From contig CAWBHA010000006.1 in assembly GCA_963788585.1 (NCBI GenBank), forward strand, positions 310,001 to 374,000: a stretch of 64,000 nt of DNA, given 5' to 3'. The stretch is from Bog-473 sp963788585 (GTDB taxonomy: Bacteria; Actinomycetota; Acidimicrobiia; Acidimicrobiales; RAAP-2). Under the pieces are notes generated by a model. It did no database searches. It was not told where the DNA came from and saw only the letters and a list, made by a program, of their open reading frames with translations. Shown one piece after another: positions 18,258 to 29,688 of this stretch. How positions within the stretch are numbered: position 1 is the stretch's first letter; each line of letters begins with the position of its first letter. Position numbers and translations under genes: made by a program.

Positions 18258-19127
18258 CTATGCCAGCAGACCGGACAGCACCTGCGCCAGTTTGGCCGGG
18301 CTGTGGACCAGGGTGTTCACACCCGTCAGGGGAACGTCGCGCACCGTCACATCCGTCGGGCCGATGCCCATACCCCCGATGCTGTCACACAGGACGACGT
18401 CCACGGCGACATCGTGCCTGGCCAGGGCCGCCACGTGGGCCGCCACGTCGTAGCCTTCCGTCTCCCGGGCCTCTTGGCGCAGGTTGCAGACGTAGACCAC
18501 CTGGGCCTCCGAGGAGGCCACCGCGTCGGCGATGCCGTGCACCGCCACGGCGGCCAACACGCTGGTGAACAAGGACCCCGGACCGATCACGATCTGGTCG
18601 GCCCCGGCGATCCGCTCCAGGGCCAGCGGCGGCGGCGGCGCGTCGGCGGGCACGAGGGAGACCGTGCCGATGTCGGGCGTGCCCTTCACCGCCACCTGTC
18701 CGGCGACGGTGCCGCGTGCCGCCTCGGCCTTGAGCACCACCGGTTCGGTGGTGGCGGGCAGGACCTCGCCCCCGGCGCCGAGCAAGCGGGCGGCCTCGTC
18801 GATCCCGGCCAGCAGGTCGCCCGTGGCATCGATGAGGCCGGCCAGGATCAGGTTGCCCAGCGCGTGCCCGGCCAGCTCTCCCTCGTCGTACCGGCGCCCG
18901 AAGGCGACGGCCAGCGCGGAGTCCTCGTCGGCCAAGGCGACCAGGCACTTGCGGATGTCGCCGAGCGCCACCACGTTGAGCAATTCGCGCAGCCGCCCGC
19001 TGCTGCCGCCGTCGTCGGCCACCGAGACGACGCCCGTGAGCAGTCCGGCGTAGCGGCGAGCCGCCCGCAGCGTCACCGCCGTCCCGTGCCCACCGCCGAT
19101 GGCCACGACCGCGGGGCCCGCGCTCAC
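18258..19127 (-). CDS. yvcK: YvcK-family gluconeogenesis / cell-wall factor
   Basis: The start at GTG 19127 overlaps the rapZ stop (GTGA), giving 289 residues. It opens VVAIGGGHGTAVTLRAAR and carries SVADDGGSSGRLREL and GDIRKCLVAL, typical of YvcK (CofD-like) proteins. It also has AGHALGNLILAGL and IVIGPGSLFTSVLAAVAV. Known homologues (CuvA, GlmR) bind UDP-sugars and help direct carbon to cell-wall synthesis. The rapZ-yvcK-whiA trio is usual; here whiA does not follow. Confidence 0.9.
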   Translation of the reverse strand: MSAGPAVVAIGGGHGTAVTLRAARRYAGLLTGVVSVADDGGSSGRLRELLNVVALGDIRKCLVALADEDSALAVAFGRRYDEGELAGHALGNLILAGLIDATGDLLAGIDEAARLLGAGGEVLPATTEPVVLKAEAARGTVAGQVAVKGTPDIGTVSLVPADAPPPPLALERIAGADQIVIGPGSLFTSVLAAVAVHGIADAVASSEAQVVYVCNLRQEARETEGYDVAAHVAALARHDVAVDVVLCDSIGGMGIGPTDVTVRDVPLTGVNTLVHSPAKLAQVLSGLLA

Positions 19128-19988
19128 CGGTCGACGTCCCGGTGGAAGACCGACACGGCCACCCCGTGGGCGCCCAACCGTGCCGCCAGCGCCTCGGCCA
19201 GCGTCACGGACCGGTGCCGTCCGCCGGTGCAGCCCATGGCGACGGTCAGGTACGACTTCCCCTCGCGCACGAACGCCGGCAGGATGCTCGTCAACAGGTC
19301 GTCCACCTTCTCGAGGAAGGCCAGCGACTCGGGCTGGCCGAGCACGTAGTCGCGCACCGGCTGCTCCAGCCCGCTGAAGCTGCGCAGCTCCTCGACCCAG
19401 AACGGGTTCGGCAGGAAGCGGCAGTCGAAGACGATGTCGACGTCGAGCGGGATGCCGTGCTTGTAGCCGAAGGAGATCACCGAGGTCTGCATGTGCGGGG
19501 CCTCGACGTCCCCGAAGGCCTCCAGGACGCGCGAGCGCAGCTGGTTCGAGTTCAGCTCGCCCGTGTCGACCAGGAGGTCCGCCCGCTCGCGCACCGCCTC
19601 GAGCAGCTTGCGCTCGTCGGCGATGGACTCCTCCACGCCGCCGCGCCGCCAGCGGGTGCCGCCGCCGTGTGCCCTCGTAGCGGCGCACCAGCACCTCGTC
19701 CGGGGCGTCCAGAAAGACGACGCGCACGCGCCGGCGCGTGGCGCGCAGCTCGTCGAGCACGTCGGGCAGATCGTCGAAGTACTCCGGGCCCGTGTTGCTG
19801 CCGCCGCGGCCGATGACCAGCGCGATCCGCTCGATGCCGGACCCCGGCCGGTCCACCATCTCCGCCATCTTCATGATGAGCCCGGCCGGCAGGTTGTCGA
19901 TCACGAACCAACCCATGTCCTCCAGGGCGGCCGCCGCGGTGGAGCGCCCGGCGCCCGACATCCCGGTGACCACGACGAACTCGCTCAT
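19124..19988 (-). CDS. rapZ: RNase adapter RapZ-type nucleotide-binding protein, frameshifted as assembled
   Basis: The ATG at 19988 overlaps the uvrC stop (ATGA) and reads MSEFVVVTGMSGAGRSTAAA, the RapZ Walker A. The frame runs to VLVRRYEGTRRRHPLA, then one extra base (or two missing) in a GCGGCGCGGCGGCG tract near 19640-19655 breaks it. The second frame resumes EESIADERKLLEAVRERADL and continues with HMQTSVISFGYKHGIPLDVD, DCRFLPNPFWVEELR and GCTGGRHRSVTLAEALA. The joined length of about 288 residues is normal. The neighbouring genes are intact, so I favour a sequencing or assembly error. RapZ binds UDP-GlcNAc or GlcN6P and controls amino-sugar synthesis in the forms studied. Confidence 0.85.
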
Positions 19989-21850
19989 CGTCCCCCAGCC
20001 TTGCGCACGCCGTCGTAGACGGCGAGACCGACGGCATCGGGGAGCCACGACAGCGACTGCAGCTGCTCCAGTGTCGCCGACCGCACGGCGTTGACCCCGC
20101 CGAGCTCCTTGACCAGGCGTGCCTTGCGCGTCGGCCCCAGGCCGGGGATGTCGTCGAGCAGGCTGCGGGTCATGCGCTTGCCCCGGCGCTCGCGGTGGAA
20201 GGTGATGGCGAAGCGGTGGGCCTCGTCGCGCAGGCGCTGGAGCAGGTACAGGGCGTCGGAGCCGCGGCGCAGGCGGACCGGCTCGGGCGACCCGGGCCGG
20301 TAGACCTCCTCGAATTGCTTGGCCAGCGCGGCGAGCTCGATCTCGTCGCCGAGGCCGAGGGCGGCGACGGCACGCTCCGCCACGTGGAGCTGGCCCTTGC
20401 CGCCGTCGACCACGATCAGGTTGGGCCGATAGGCGAACCGCCGCGGCCGGGCGTCCGGCCGCGCAGCCCGCTCGTCCCGCAACGCGGTGAGCCGGCGCGT
20501 CAGCACCTCTTCCATGGCTGCATAGTCGTCATTGCCGGGCACCGACTTGACCGTGAAGCGCCGGTAGTCCGCCCGCTTCGCCAGGCCGTCCTCGAACACG
20601 ACCATGGAGCCCACGTAGTCGGTCCCCTGCAGGTGGCTCATGTCGTAGCACTCGATGCGCAACGGGGCCTCGCGCAGGGACAGCGCGTCCTGTAGCTCGG
20701 TGAGCGCCTTGGACCGCGCGTTGTGGTCCGCCGCCCGGCGCAGCCGGTGACGGGCCAGGTCCTCGCCGGCCGAGCGCGTCACCGTCTCCTGCAGCGCCCG
20801 CTTGGCGCCGCGCTGGGGGACGGCGATGTCCACCGGGCCGCCCCGGACACCGCGCAGCCAGCTCTGCAGCAGCTCGCGATCGTCCGGCACCTCGGGGACG
20901 AGGACGCGCCGCGGCACCTCGGCCCCTTCCGCGCCGTAGACCTGCGAGACGACGAGCGCCATGAGCTCGGCGCCGGAGAGGTCCTCGACCTTCTCGGCCA
21001 CGAAGCCCCGGTGTCCGACGACGCGGCCGCGTCGCACCCGGAAGATCTGCACCGAGGCCTCGAGCGGGTCCTCCGCCAGGCCGACGACGTCGAAGTCCTC
21101 GGCGCGGTCCGACACCATCTGCTGGGTCTCCGCCGCCTTGTGCACCGCGGCGATGCGGTCGCGCAGGCGCGCCGCCCGCTCGAACTGCAGGTCCTCCGAG
21201 GCCGCCAGCATCTCGGCCTCGAGCCGCGCCAGGACCGGCTCGGTGTCGCCCGAGAGGAACCCCATCAGGTCGTTGACGTAGCCGTCGTAGGCGGCGTGGT
21301 CGACGGCACCCACACAGGGGCCCGAGCAGCGGTCGATGTCGTAGAGGAGGCAGGGGCGGCCCAGGCGTTCGTGGCGGGCGAACTTGGTGTCGGAGCACGT
21401 GCGCACCGGAAAGCTCCGCACCAACAGGTCGAGCGTGGCCCGGATGGCGCCCGCGTTGCCGTACGGGCCGAAGTAGCGCACGCCCTTGCGCTTGCGTCCG
21501 CGCACGACGGCCGGCCGCGGCCATTCCTCGTTGAGCGTGACGGCGAGCCAGGGATAGCTCTTGTCGTCCTTGAGCCGGACGTTGTAGCGCGGCAGGTGCG
21601 CCTGGATCAGCGAGTGCTCGAGGATCAGCGCGTCGACCTCGCTGTCCACCACGATCCACTCCACGTGGTCGGACTGGGCGACCATCTGCGACGTGCGGGG
21701 CATGAGCTTGGCCGAGTCCTGCCAATAGTTGGGCAGGCGGTGGCGCAGGGACTTGGCCTTCCCGACGTAGAGCACGCGCCCCTCGGCGTCGACGAACTGG
21801 TAGCACCCCGGGGCATCCGGGATTGAGCCGGTGGGCGGCCGATACTGCAT
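19985..21850 (-). CDS. uvrC: Excinuclease ABC subunit C
   Basis: UvrC makes both incisions in nucleotide excision repair with UvrAB. I choose ATG 21850 (MQYRPPTGSIPDAPGCYQF) because the GIY-YIG nuclease domain begins there; the frame is open 24 codons further upstream. GRVLYVGKAKSLRHRLPNY carries the active-site Tyr and Arg. A Cys-rich stretch, GRPCLLYDIDRCSGPCVG, follows, then a UVR helix pair (ASEDLQFERAARLRDRIAA). The C-terminal RNase H-like nuclease has ECYDMSHLQGTDYVGSMVVF and LIVVDGGKGQLHVA. The HhH domain ends it (DIPGLGPTRKARLVKELGG). At 621 residues it is complete, and its stop overlaps the rapZ start. Confidence 0.95.
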   Translation of the reverse strand: MQYRPPTGSIPDAPGCYQFVDAEGRVLYVGKAKSLRHRLPNYWQDSAKLMPRTSQMVAQSDHVEWIVVDSEVDALILEHSLIQAHLPRYNVRLKDDKSYPWLAVTLNEEWPRPAVVRGRKRKGVRYFGPYGNAGAIRATLDLLVRSFPVRTCSDTKFARHERLGRPCLLYDIDRCSGPCVGAVDHAAYDGYVNDLMGFLSGDTEPVLARLEAEMLAASEDLQFERAARLRDRIAAVHKAAETQQMVSDRAEDFDVVGLAEDPLEASVQIFRVRRGRVVGHRGFVAEKVEDLSGAELMALVVSQVYGAEGAEVPRRVLVPEVPDDRELLQSWLRGVRGGPVDIAVPQRGAKRALQETVTRSAGEDLARHRLRRAADHNARSKALTELQDALSLREAPLRIECYDMSHLQGTDYVGSMVVFEDGLAKRADYRRFTVKSVPGNDDYAAMEEVLTRRLTALRDERAARPDARPRRFAYRPNLIVVDGGKGQLHVAERAVAALGLGDEIELAALAKQFEEVYRPGSPEPVRLRRGSDALYLLQRLRDEAHRFAITFHRERRGKRMTRSLLDDIPGLGPTRKARLVKELGGVNAVRSATLEQLQSLSWLPDAVGLAVYDGVRKAGGR

Positions 21851-22012
21851 CAGGCCCACTCTCGCGCAGCCGCCGGGCGGCGGCGGTACACTGGCGGCGC
21901 CGGCCTGGTTTCCGGCACACAACCTCGCATCGAGGCCGACATACCCGCGGATGGGCGACCAGGCTGTCCCCGCCGGCCAGATCGATGCTCTCCCTCAAAG
22001 GGGGCAGACAAC

Positions 22013-23107
22013 ATGCTCAGGCTTCAGGCGCCACTCCCGGAGCGCTACACGGCCGCGACCGACGACGAGCTGGCCGCCATGATCGGCCGGGCCAAGGCCG
22101 CGCTCGGGTCGCGGCTCTTCGTCCTCGGCCACCACTACCAGCGCGACGACGTGATGCGCTGGGCGGACGCACGGGGCGACTCCTTCGGCCTCTCCCGGCT
22201 GGCCGCCGGCCAGAGCGAGGCCGAGTTCATCGTCTTCTGCGGCGTGCACTTCATGGCCGAGTCGGCCGACGTGCTGACCGGCGCGCACCAGCAGGTGCTC
22301 CTCCCCGACCTCAACGCCGGCTGTTCCATGGCCGACATGGCCGACATCGACCAGGTCGAGGAGGCGTGGGACGACCTGGCCCAGGTGATCGACGTCGACA
22401 CGCTGATCCCGGTGACCTACATGAATTCCGCCGCCGCGTTGAAGGCCTTCGTGGGCCGTCACGGCGGCGCGGTCTGCACCTCCTCCAACGCGCGGGCCGT
22501 GCTCACCTGGGCCCTCGAGCGGGGAGAGCGGGTGCTCTTCTTCCCCGACCAGCACCTCGGTCGCAACACCGGCTACGAGCTGGGCTACGGGGCCGACGAC
22601 ATGCGCGTGTGGAACCCGCGCCAACCACTGGGCGGGCTGAGCGACCGCGAGGTCAAGGAGTCCACGCTGCTGCTGTGGAAGGGGCACTGCTCCGTGCACC
22701 AGCGCTTCCGCCCCGAACACGTCGAGGCCTTCCGGGCCGAGCACCCGGACGGGATCGTGATGGTGCATCCCGAATGCGCGCACGAGGTGGTCGAGCGGGG
22801 CGACATCACCGGCTCGACCGACGCCATCATCCGCGCCGTGGGCGCCGCACCGGCGGGATCGGTCATCGGGGTGGCCACCGAGATCCATCTCGTGAAGCGG
22901 CTGGACGACGAGTCGCCGGACAAGACGATCGTCTGCCTCGACCCGCTGGTGTGCCCCTGCTCCACCATGTCGCGCATCGACCCCCAGCACCTGGCCTGGA
23001 TCCTCGAGGGACTGGTCGACGGCGACGTGCGCAACCGGATCGTCGTCGACGCGGATACGACCGAATGGGCCAAGGTGGCGCTCGAGCGGATGCTCGCCAT
23101 CACCTGA
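22013..23107 (+). CDS. nadA: Quinolinate synthase A
   Basis: NadA condenses iminoaspartate with dihydroxyacetone phosphate to quinolinate in NAD synthesis. The ATG at 22013 follows AAAGGGGGC. The 364-residue protein has LFVLGHHYQRDDVMRWAD, three Fe-S ligand cysteines (DLNAGCSMADMAD, VHPECAHEVVE, LVCPCSTMSRI) and VTYMNSAAALKAFVG. Length and motifs are complete. nadB and nadC are not adjacent, which is unusual. It is divergent from uvrC, so the 160-bp gap must hold both promoters. Confidence 0.94.
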   Translation: MLRLQAPLPERYTAATDDELAAMIGRAKAALGSRLFVLGHHYQRDDVMRWADARGDSFGLSRLAAGQSEAEFIVFCGVHFMAESADVLTGAHQQVLLPDLNAGCSMADMADIDQVEEAWDDLAQVIDVDTLIPVTYMNSAAALKAFVGRHGGAVCTSSNARAVLTWALERGERVLFFPDQHLGRNTGYELGYGADDMRVWNPRQPLGGLSDREVKESTLLLWKGHCSVHQRFRPEHVEAFRAEHPDGIVMVHPECAHEVVERGDITGSTDAIIRAVGAAPAGSVIGVATEIHLVKRLDDESPDKTIVCLDPLVCPCSTMSRIDPQHLAWILEGLVDGDVRNRIVVDADTTEWAKVALERMLAIT

Positions 23108-23206
23108 GCGCGTCACCGCCCGCCGATCGGGGCGGGCGCCGGGCCGGGTGGTGGCACCGGTAGGGTCGGCAGCGCTCGTGCCAGTGAGCCGTCTGGAGGT
23201 CAACCG

Positions 23207-23971
23207 GTGAGCGACTACCCCGCACCCCTCGTCGAGGCCAACCACGTCGAGCCCGTCCCCCGTCGGATCCGGGCCTACCTCGGCGCCCGGAAGGTGCTCG
23301 ACACGACCGGGGCCCGCTACGTCTGGGAATGGCCGGCCTACCCGCAGTACTACATCCCGCTGGCCGACGTGGACGCCGACGCGCTGGTCGACGAGGGAAC
23401 GACCGAAGGGACGCCGAGGGGGGACGTCCGGCACCACGGGCTCCGCGTCGGCGACGCCGACCGCCCGCACGCCGCGTTCGTCCTCGGCGCAGCCAAGGTG
23501 CAGGGCCTCGACGACACCGTCCGTTTCGCCTGGTCGGCCTTGGACGCCTGGTTCGAGGAGGACGAGCAGGTCTTCGTCCACCCGCGCAACCCCTACACCC
23601 GCGTCGACGCCATCCGCTCCAGCCGCCGGGTCCGCGTCGAGTCGCACGGCGTCGTGCTGGCCGAGTCCTCCTCTCCGGTGCTCGTCTTCGAGACCGGGCT
23701 GCCGACCCGCTACTACCTCAACCGGACCGACGTCGACTTCACCACGCTGGTGCCCAGCGACACGGTCACCGCCTGTCCCTACAAGGGCACGACGAGCGGC
23801 TACTGGTCCGCCCGGGTCGACGGGCGCACGCACCCCGACCTGGCGTGGGCCTACGACTTCCCGACCCGTGACCTGCTCCCCATCGCCGGCCTCGTCGCCT
23901 TCTACAACGAGAAGGTCGACACCTTCCTCGACGGGGCAAAGCTCGAGCGCCCGCGCACGCACTTCTCCTGA
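23207..23971 (+). CDS. DUF427-domain protein (two tandem domains)
   Basis: The GTG at 23207 has GGAGG 7 nt upstream. The 254-residue product carries two copies of the small DUF427 beta fold. The first (about 20-110) has RRIRAYLGARKVLDTTGARY and YYIPLADV. The second (about 140-245) has RVRVESHGVVLAESSSPVLV, LPTRYYLNRTDVDFTTLVPS and ACPYKGTTSGYWSARVDG. DUF427 proteins are common in actinobacteria and their function is not established. It is convergent with uvrA, whose stop lies 13 bp away. Confidence 0.85.
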   Translation: MSDYPAPLVEANHVEPVPRRIRAYLGARKVLDTTGARYVWEWPAYPQYYIPLADVDADALVDEGTTEGTPRGDVRHHGLRVGDADRPHAAFVLGAAKVQGLDDTVRFAWSALDAWFEEDEQVFVHPRNPYTRVDAIRSSRRVRVESHGVVLAESSSPVLVFETGLPTRYYLNRTDVDFTTLVPSDTVTACPYKGTTSGYWSARVDGRTHPDLAWAYDFPTRDLLPIAGLVAFYNEKVDTFLDGAKLERPRTHFS

Positions 23972-23983
23972 GCCGGAGGCCGG

Positions 23984-26842
<2,859 letters not shown>

Positions 26843-26918
26843 CCGGGCAGGATACCGGCGCGGTGTCTCACCCCGGTCCGTCCGCCGCGTCGGTGCAGGC
26901 CGGACCGGGGCGGCGGCC

Positions 26919-27662
26919 TCAGCCCGCCATGCCGACCACTGGTTTGTTCAGCACGAGGCTCCCGGCGGAGCCGTAGAACTGGGCGTCGCCGTAGCTGAAG
27001 ATGCCCCCGTCGCTCGCCACGAGCCAGTAGCCGAGGCCGCTCGGCGTGGAGGCCATGCCCACCACCGGCTTGTTCAGCACGATGCTGCCCGTCGAGCCGT
27101 AGAACTGGGCGTCGCCGTAGTTGAAGATGCCACCGTCGCTGGCCACGAGCCAGTAGCCGAGGCCGTCGGGTGTCTCGCCCATGCCAACGACGGGCTTGTT
27201 CAGGCGCAGGCTGCCCGTGGAGCCGTAGAACTGGGCGTCGCCGTAGCTGAAGATGCCGCCGTCGGAGGCGACGAGCCAGTAGCCCTTGCCGTCGGGGGTG
27301 GCCGCCATGCCCACGATGGGCTGGTTGAGCGGCTGGCCGCCCCTCGAGCCCAGGAACGGCGCGTCGCCGTAGGCGAAGATGCCGCCGTCGGAGGCGACCA
27401 ACCAGTAGCCCCTGCCGTCGGGGGTGGCCGCCATGCCCACCACGGGCTTGTTGAGCACGAGGCTGCCCGTCGAGCCGTAGAACTGGGCGTCGCCGTAGCT
27501 GAAGATGCCGCCGTCGGCCGCCACGAACCAGTAGCCCTGGCCGTCGGGGGTGGCCGTCATGCCCACGATGGGCTTGTTGAGGGGCTGGCCGCCCCGCGAC
27601 CCGTAGAAGCCGGCGTTACCGTAGGCGAAGATCCCGCCGTCGCTGGCCACCAGCCAGTAGCC
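26919..27662 (-). repeat. Six tandem 126-bp coding repeats
   Basis: The 3' end of the secreted-protein gene consists of six units of 126 bp (the last shortened), each encoding 42 residues beginning GYW(L/F)VA(S/A)DGGIF. Two subtypes alternate early on: FYGSRGGQPLNKPIVGM and FYGSTGSLVLNKPVVGM. The high identity suggests recent duplication or gene conversion. Confidence 0.9.
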
Positions 27663-29219
27663 CTGGACGCCGGTGTAGGTATCGAGGAAGCCCTGCGTGT
27701 TGCTGCTCGCATCGGTGTACGCGCCTCCGACCACACAGGCGACCGGTGAGTCGCACGCCACCGTCCGGGCGTAGGTGGCGGCGGTTCCGGGCGTGGCGCC
27801 GTTCGGCAGCGGCGCGGCCAGTGCGCTCCAGGTGCCCGCCGAGAGCGTGTCGACCAGCGGCGCCTCGCCGGCGGTCGCCTGGTACTCGCCGACCGTGAGA
27901 CACGAGCCCTGAGTCGGGCACGCAACCTCGTAGAGGAACGATTGCTGGCTGGCGTAGGCCGGCACGTTCGCCGGCTGGGGGGCCTCGGTCCCGGTCCAGG
28001 TGCCACCGGACAGCGTGTCGATGAGGCCCAGGTCCTTCCCGCTCGTGGCGTAGAAGTTACCCACCGCCGTGCACGCGGTCGACGAGCCGCACGAGACCGC
28101 GACGAGCACGTTGCCGGGCGATCCGGACACCATGTTCGCAGGGAGCGGGCCCGCCTGGCCCGTCCACGTCGTCCCGTTCCAGGTGTCGATCAGCGGCTGT
28201 TCGCTGTCGCCGGCGGTCTCGTACGTGCCGACGCCGACGCACGTGCTGGCCGAGGGGCACACCACCTGGATCACGTTCGCGAACTGGTGGCCGTCGCCGT
28301 CGGTACCCGGGTTCGGCCCTTCGGGTGCCCGGGAGACCGCCCAGGACCCGTTCGCCAGGACGAGGAGCAGGCCGTTGGTGCTGTGGTCCGTGTCCTCGTA
28401 GAAGCCGGAGGCCGCGCAGGACGTGGCGCTGGCGCACGAGATCCCGGTGAGGCCGGCGAAGGTCCCCAGAGCCCCCGAGGGCAGCGCCGTCACGGGCAGG
28501 GTGCTCCACGTGGTGCCCGACAACGTGTCGATCATGGCCACCTGGGCGTCGCTGGTGTTGACATAGCTCCCCACGGCAACGCACGAGCTCGCCGACACGC
28601 ACGACACGGAGTAGAGCGCGTTGCGCGGCGTGGCCGTCGTGGTGTCCGTCGCCGCGTCCGAAGGGAGCGGTGGCTCCTGCGACGTCCACGTCCCGCCGGA
28701 GAGGGTGTCGACCACCGGCTCCTGGAACCCGTCGGTGTCGTTGTAGGACCCCACGGCGACGCAGGAGGACGCGGTCGGACACGAGACGGGGCGGCAGGGC
28801 GAGAGGAACCCGCAGTCGGCTGAGCCGAACCAGAAGCCCTGCTCGGACCCCGTGCCCGAGTTCGACGACGGCTGAGGCGCCTCGGTCTCGGTCCACGACG
28901 TCCCGTTCTGCTGCTCGATAAGCCCCCAGGTGTGGCCGCCCGTGTCGTCGTACCAGCCGACGGTCACGCACGCGTTGGCCGCGCCGCAGCTCGAGCCGGA
29001 CGTGTAGACGTGGGGGTTGGTCGAGCCGTTGCCGGCATCGCTCGGCAGCGGCGCCTCCATCGTCGTCCAGCCCTGCGCCGGCGGGGCGGCCGCTGCGGGG
29101 CCGGAGCCGACCGCCAGCACGCCGAGCCCGCTCAGGAGGGAGATCGCCGCGACGAATGGGAGCACGAGTCGTCGCACCCCCCTGTGGGCCGACGGAAAGG
29201 GGCGAGGGGCGGTGCGCAT
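26919..29219 (-). CDS. Large secreted protein with C-terminal YWLVASDGGIF repeats
   Basis: The ATG at 29219 follows AGGAGG with 6-nt spacing and gives 766 residues. A signal peptide (RRLVLPFVAAISLLSGLGVL, cleavage after AAA near residue 45) is followed by about 480 residues of degenerate repeats of the type VSCPTASSCVAVGSYNDTDG and DTLSGGTWTSQEPPLPSDA, each with a Cys pair, likely a beta-propeller. The last 248 residues are six near-identical 42-residue units (GYWLVASDGGIFSYGDAQF; GSTGSLVLNKPVVGMA). Similar repeats are frequent in secreted Acidimicrobiia proteins (my recollection). No catalytic domain is seen. It is probably a cell-surface or extracellular protein of unknown role. Confidence 0.75.
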   Translation of the reverse strand: MRTAPRPFPSAHRGVRRLVLPFVAAISLLSGLGVLAVGSGPAAAAPPAQGWTTMEAPLPSDAGNGSTNPHVYTSGSSCGAANACVTVGWYDDTGGHTWGLIEQQNGTSWTETEAPQPSSNSGTGSEQGFWFGSADCGFLSPCRPVSCPTASSCVAVGSYNDTDGFQEPVVDTLSGGTWTSQEPPLPSDAATDTTTATPRNALYSVSCVSASSCVAVGSYVNTSDAQVAMIDTLSGTTWSTLPVTALPSGALGTFAGLTGISCASATSCAASGFYEDTDHSTNGLLLVLANGSWAVSRAPEGPNPGTDGDGHQFANVIQVVCPSASTCVGVGTYETAGDSEQPLIDTWNGTTWTGQAGPLPANMVSGSPGNVLVAVSCGSSTACTAVGNFYATSGKDLGLIDTLSGGTWTGTEAPQPANVPAYASQQSFLYEVACPTQGSCLTVGEYQATAGEAPLVDTLSAGTWSALAAPLPNGATPGTAATYARTVACDSPVACVVGGAYTDASSNTQGFLDTYTGVQGYWLVASDGGIFAYGNAGFYGSRGGQPLNKPIVGMTATPDGQGYWFVAADGGIFSYGDAQFYGSTGSLVLNKPVVGMAATPDGRGYWLVASDGGIFAYGDAPFLGSRGGQPLNQPIVGMAATPDGKGYWLVASDGGIFSYGDAQFYGSTGSLRLNKPVVGMGETPDGLGYWLVASDGGIFNYGDAQFYGSTGSIVLNKPVVGMASTPSGLGYWLVASDGGIFSYGDAQFYGSAGSLVLNKPVVGMAG

Positions 29220-29293
29220 GGGGAGCCTCCTACTGCGGCGGGGAGTGCCACACAAGGTACCAACGTTGTCGGCCCGTGACGAGTGGGTGCGCC

Positions 29294-29674
29294 TCAGGCG
29301 AAGGTGAGGTCCTCCTCGCCCCAGTACGCGTCGACCGCCGAGATGAGGCCGTCGTCGGTCAGCGTGAACACCTCCACCCCGCGGATGTGCATGGTCGCCC
29401 CGCCGTCCAGACCGAGCGTGATATGGAACCGGACGGCCGCCTTGTCGGCGACGGGATGGACCTCCTCGACCTCGAAGGTCATCGTGTCGCAGCCGGCGAA
29501 CGACTGCTCGATGAAGGTCTTGATGGCGTCGCGTCCCTCGTGCAACCCGCTCGGGTACGGATCCATCTGGACGGCGTCGGGCGTGAAGAGCGCGGCGTAG
29601 GCGTCGGCGTCCTTCGCGCTCACGACGGCGGCGTAGCGCGCCATCGCCTCGCGGAGCTGGGCCGTGGTGGGCAT
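29294..29674 (-). CDS. NTF2-like (SnoaL / ketosteroid isomerase-like) protein
   Basis: The 126-residue product begins MPTTAQLREAMARYAAVVSA and then shows KDADAYAALFTPDAVQMDPY, the helix-strand start of the NTF2 fold. GLHEGRDAIKTFIEQSF and VEVFTLTDDGLISAVDAYWG complete the cone-shaped fold. Members include isomerases, cyclases and small ligand-binding proteins; nothing here fixes the substrate. It lies 14 bp downstream of uvrB on the same strand, so co-transcription is likely. Confidence 0.75.
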   Translation of the reverse strand: MPTTAQLREAMARYAAVVSAKDADAYAALFTPDAVQMDPYPSGLHEGRDAIKTFIEQSFAGCDTMTFEVEEVHPVADKAAVRFHITLGLDGGATMHIRGVEVFTLTDDGLISAVDAYWGEEDLTFA

Positions 29675-29688
29675 GGGCCGACCCTACG

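Noticed and set aside
26919..27662. CRISPR-like or mobile repeat array
   Set aside because: The 126-bp units are continuous, in frame and encode a protein repeat.
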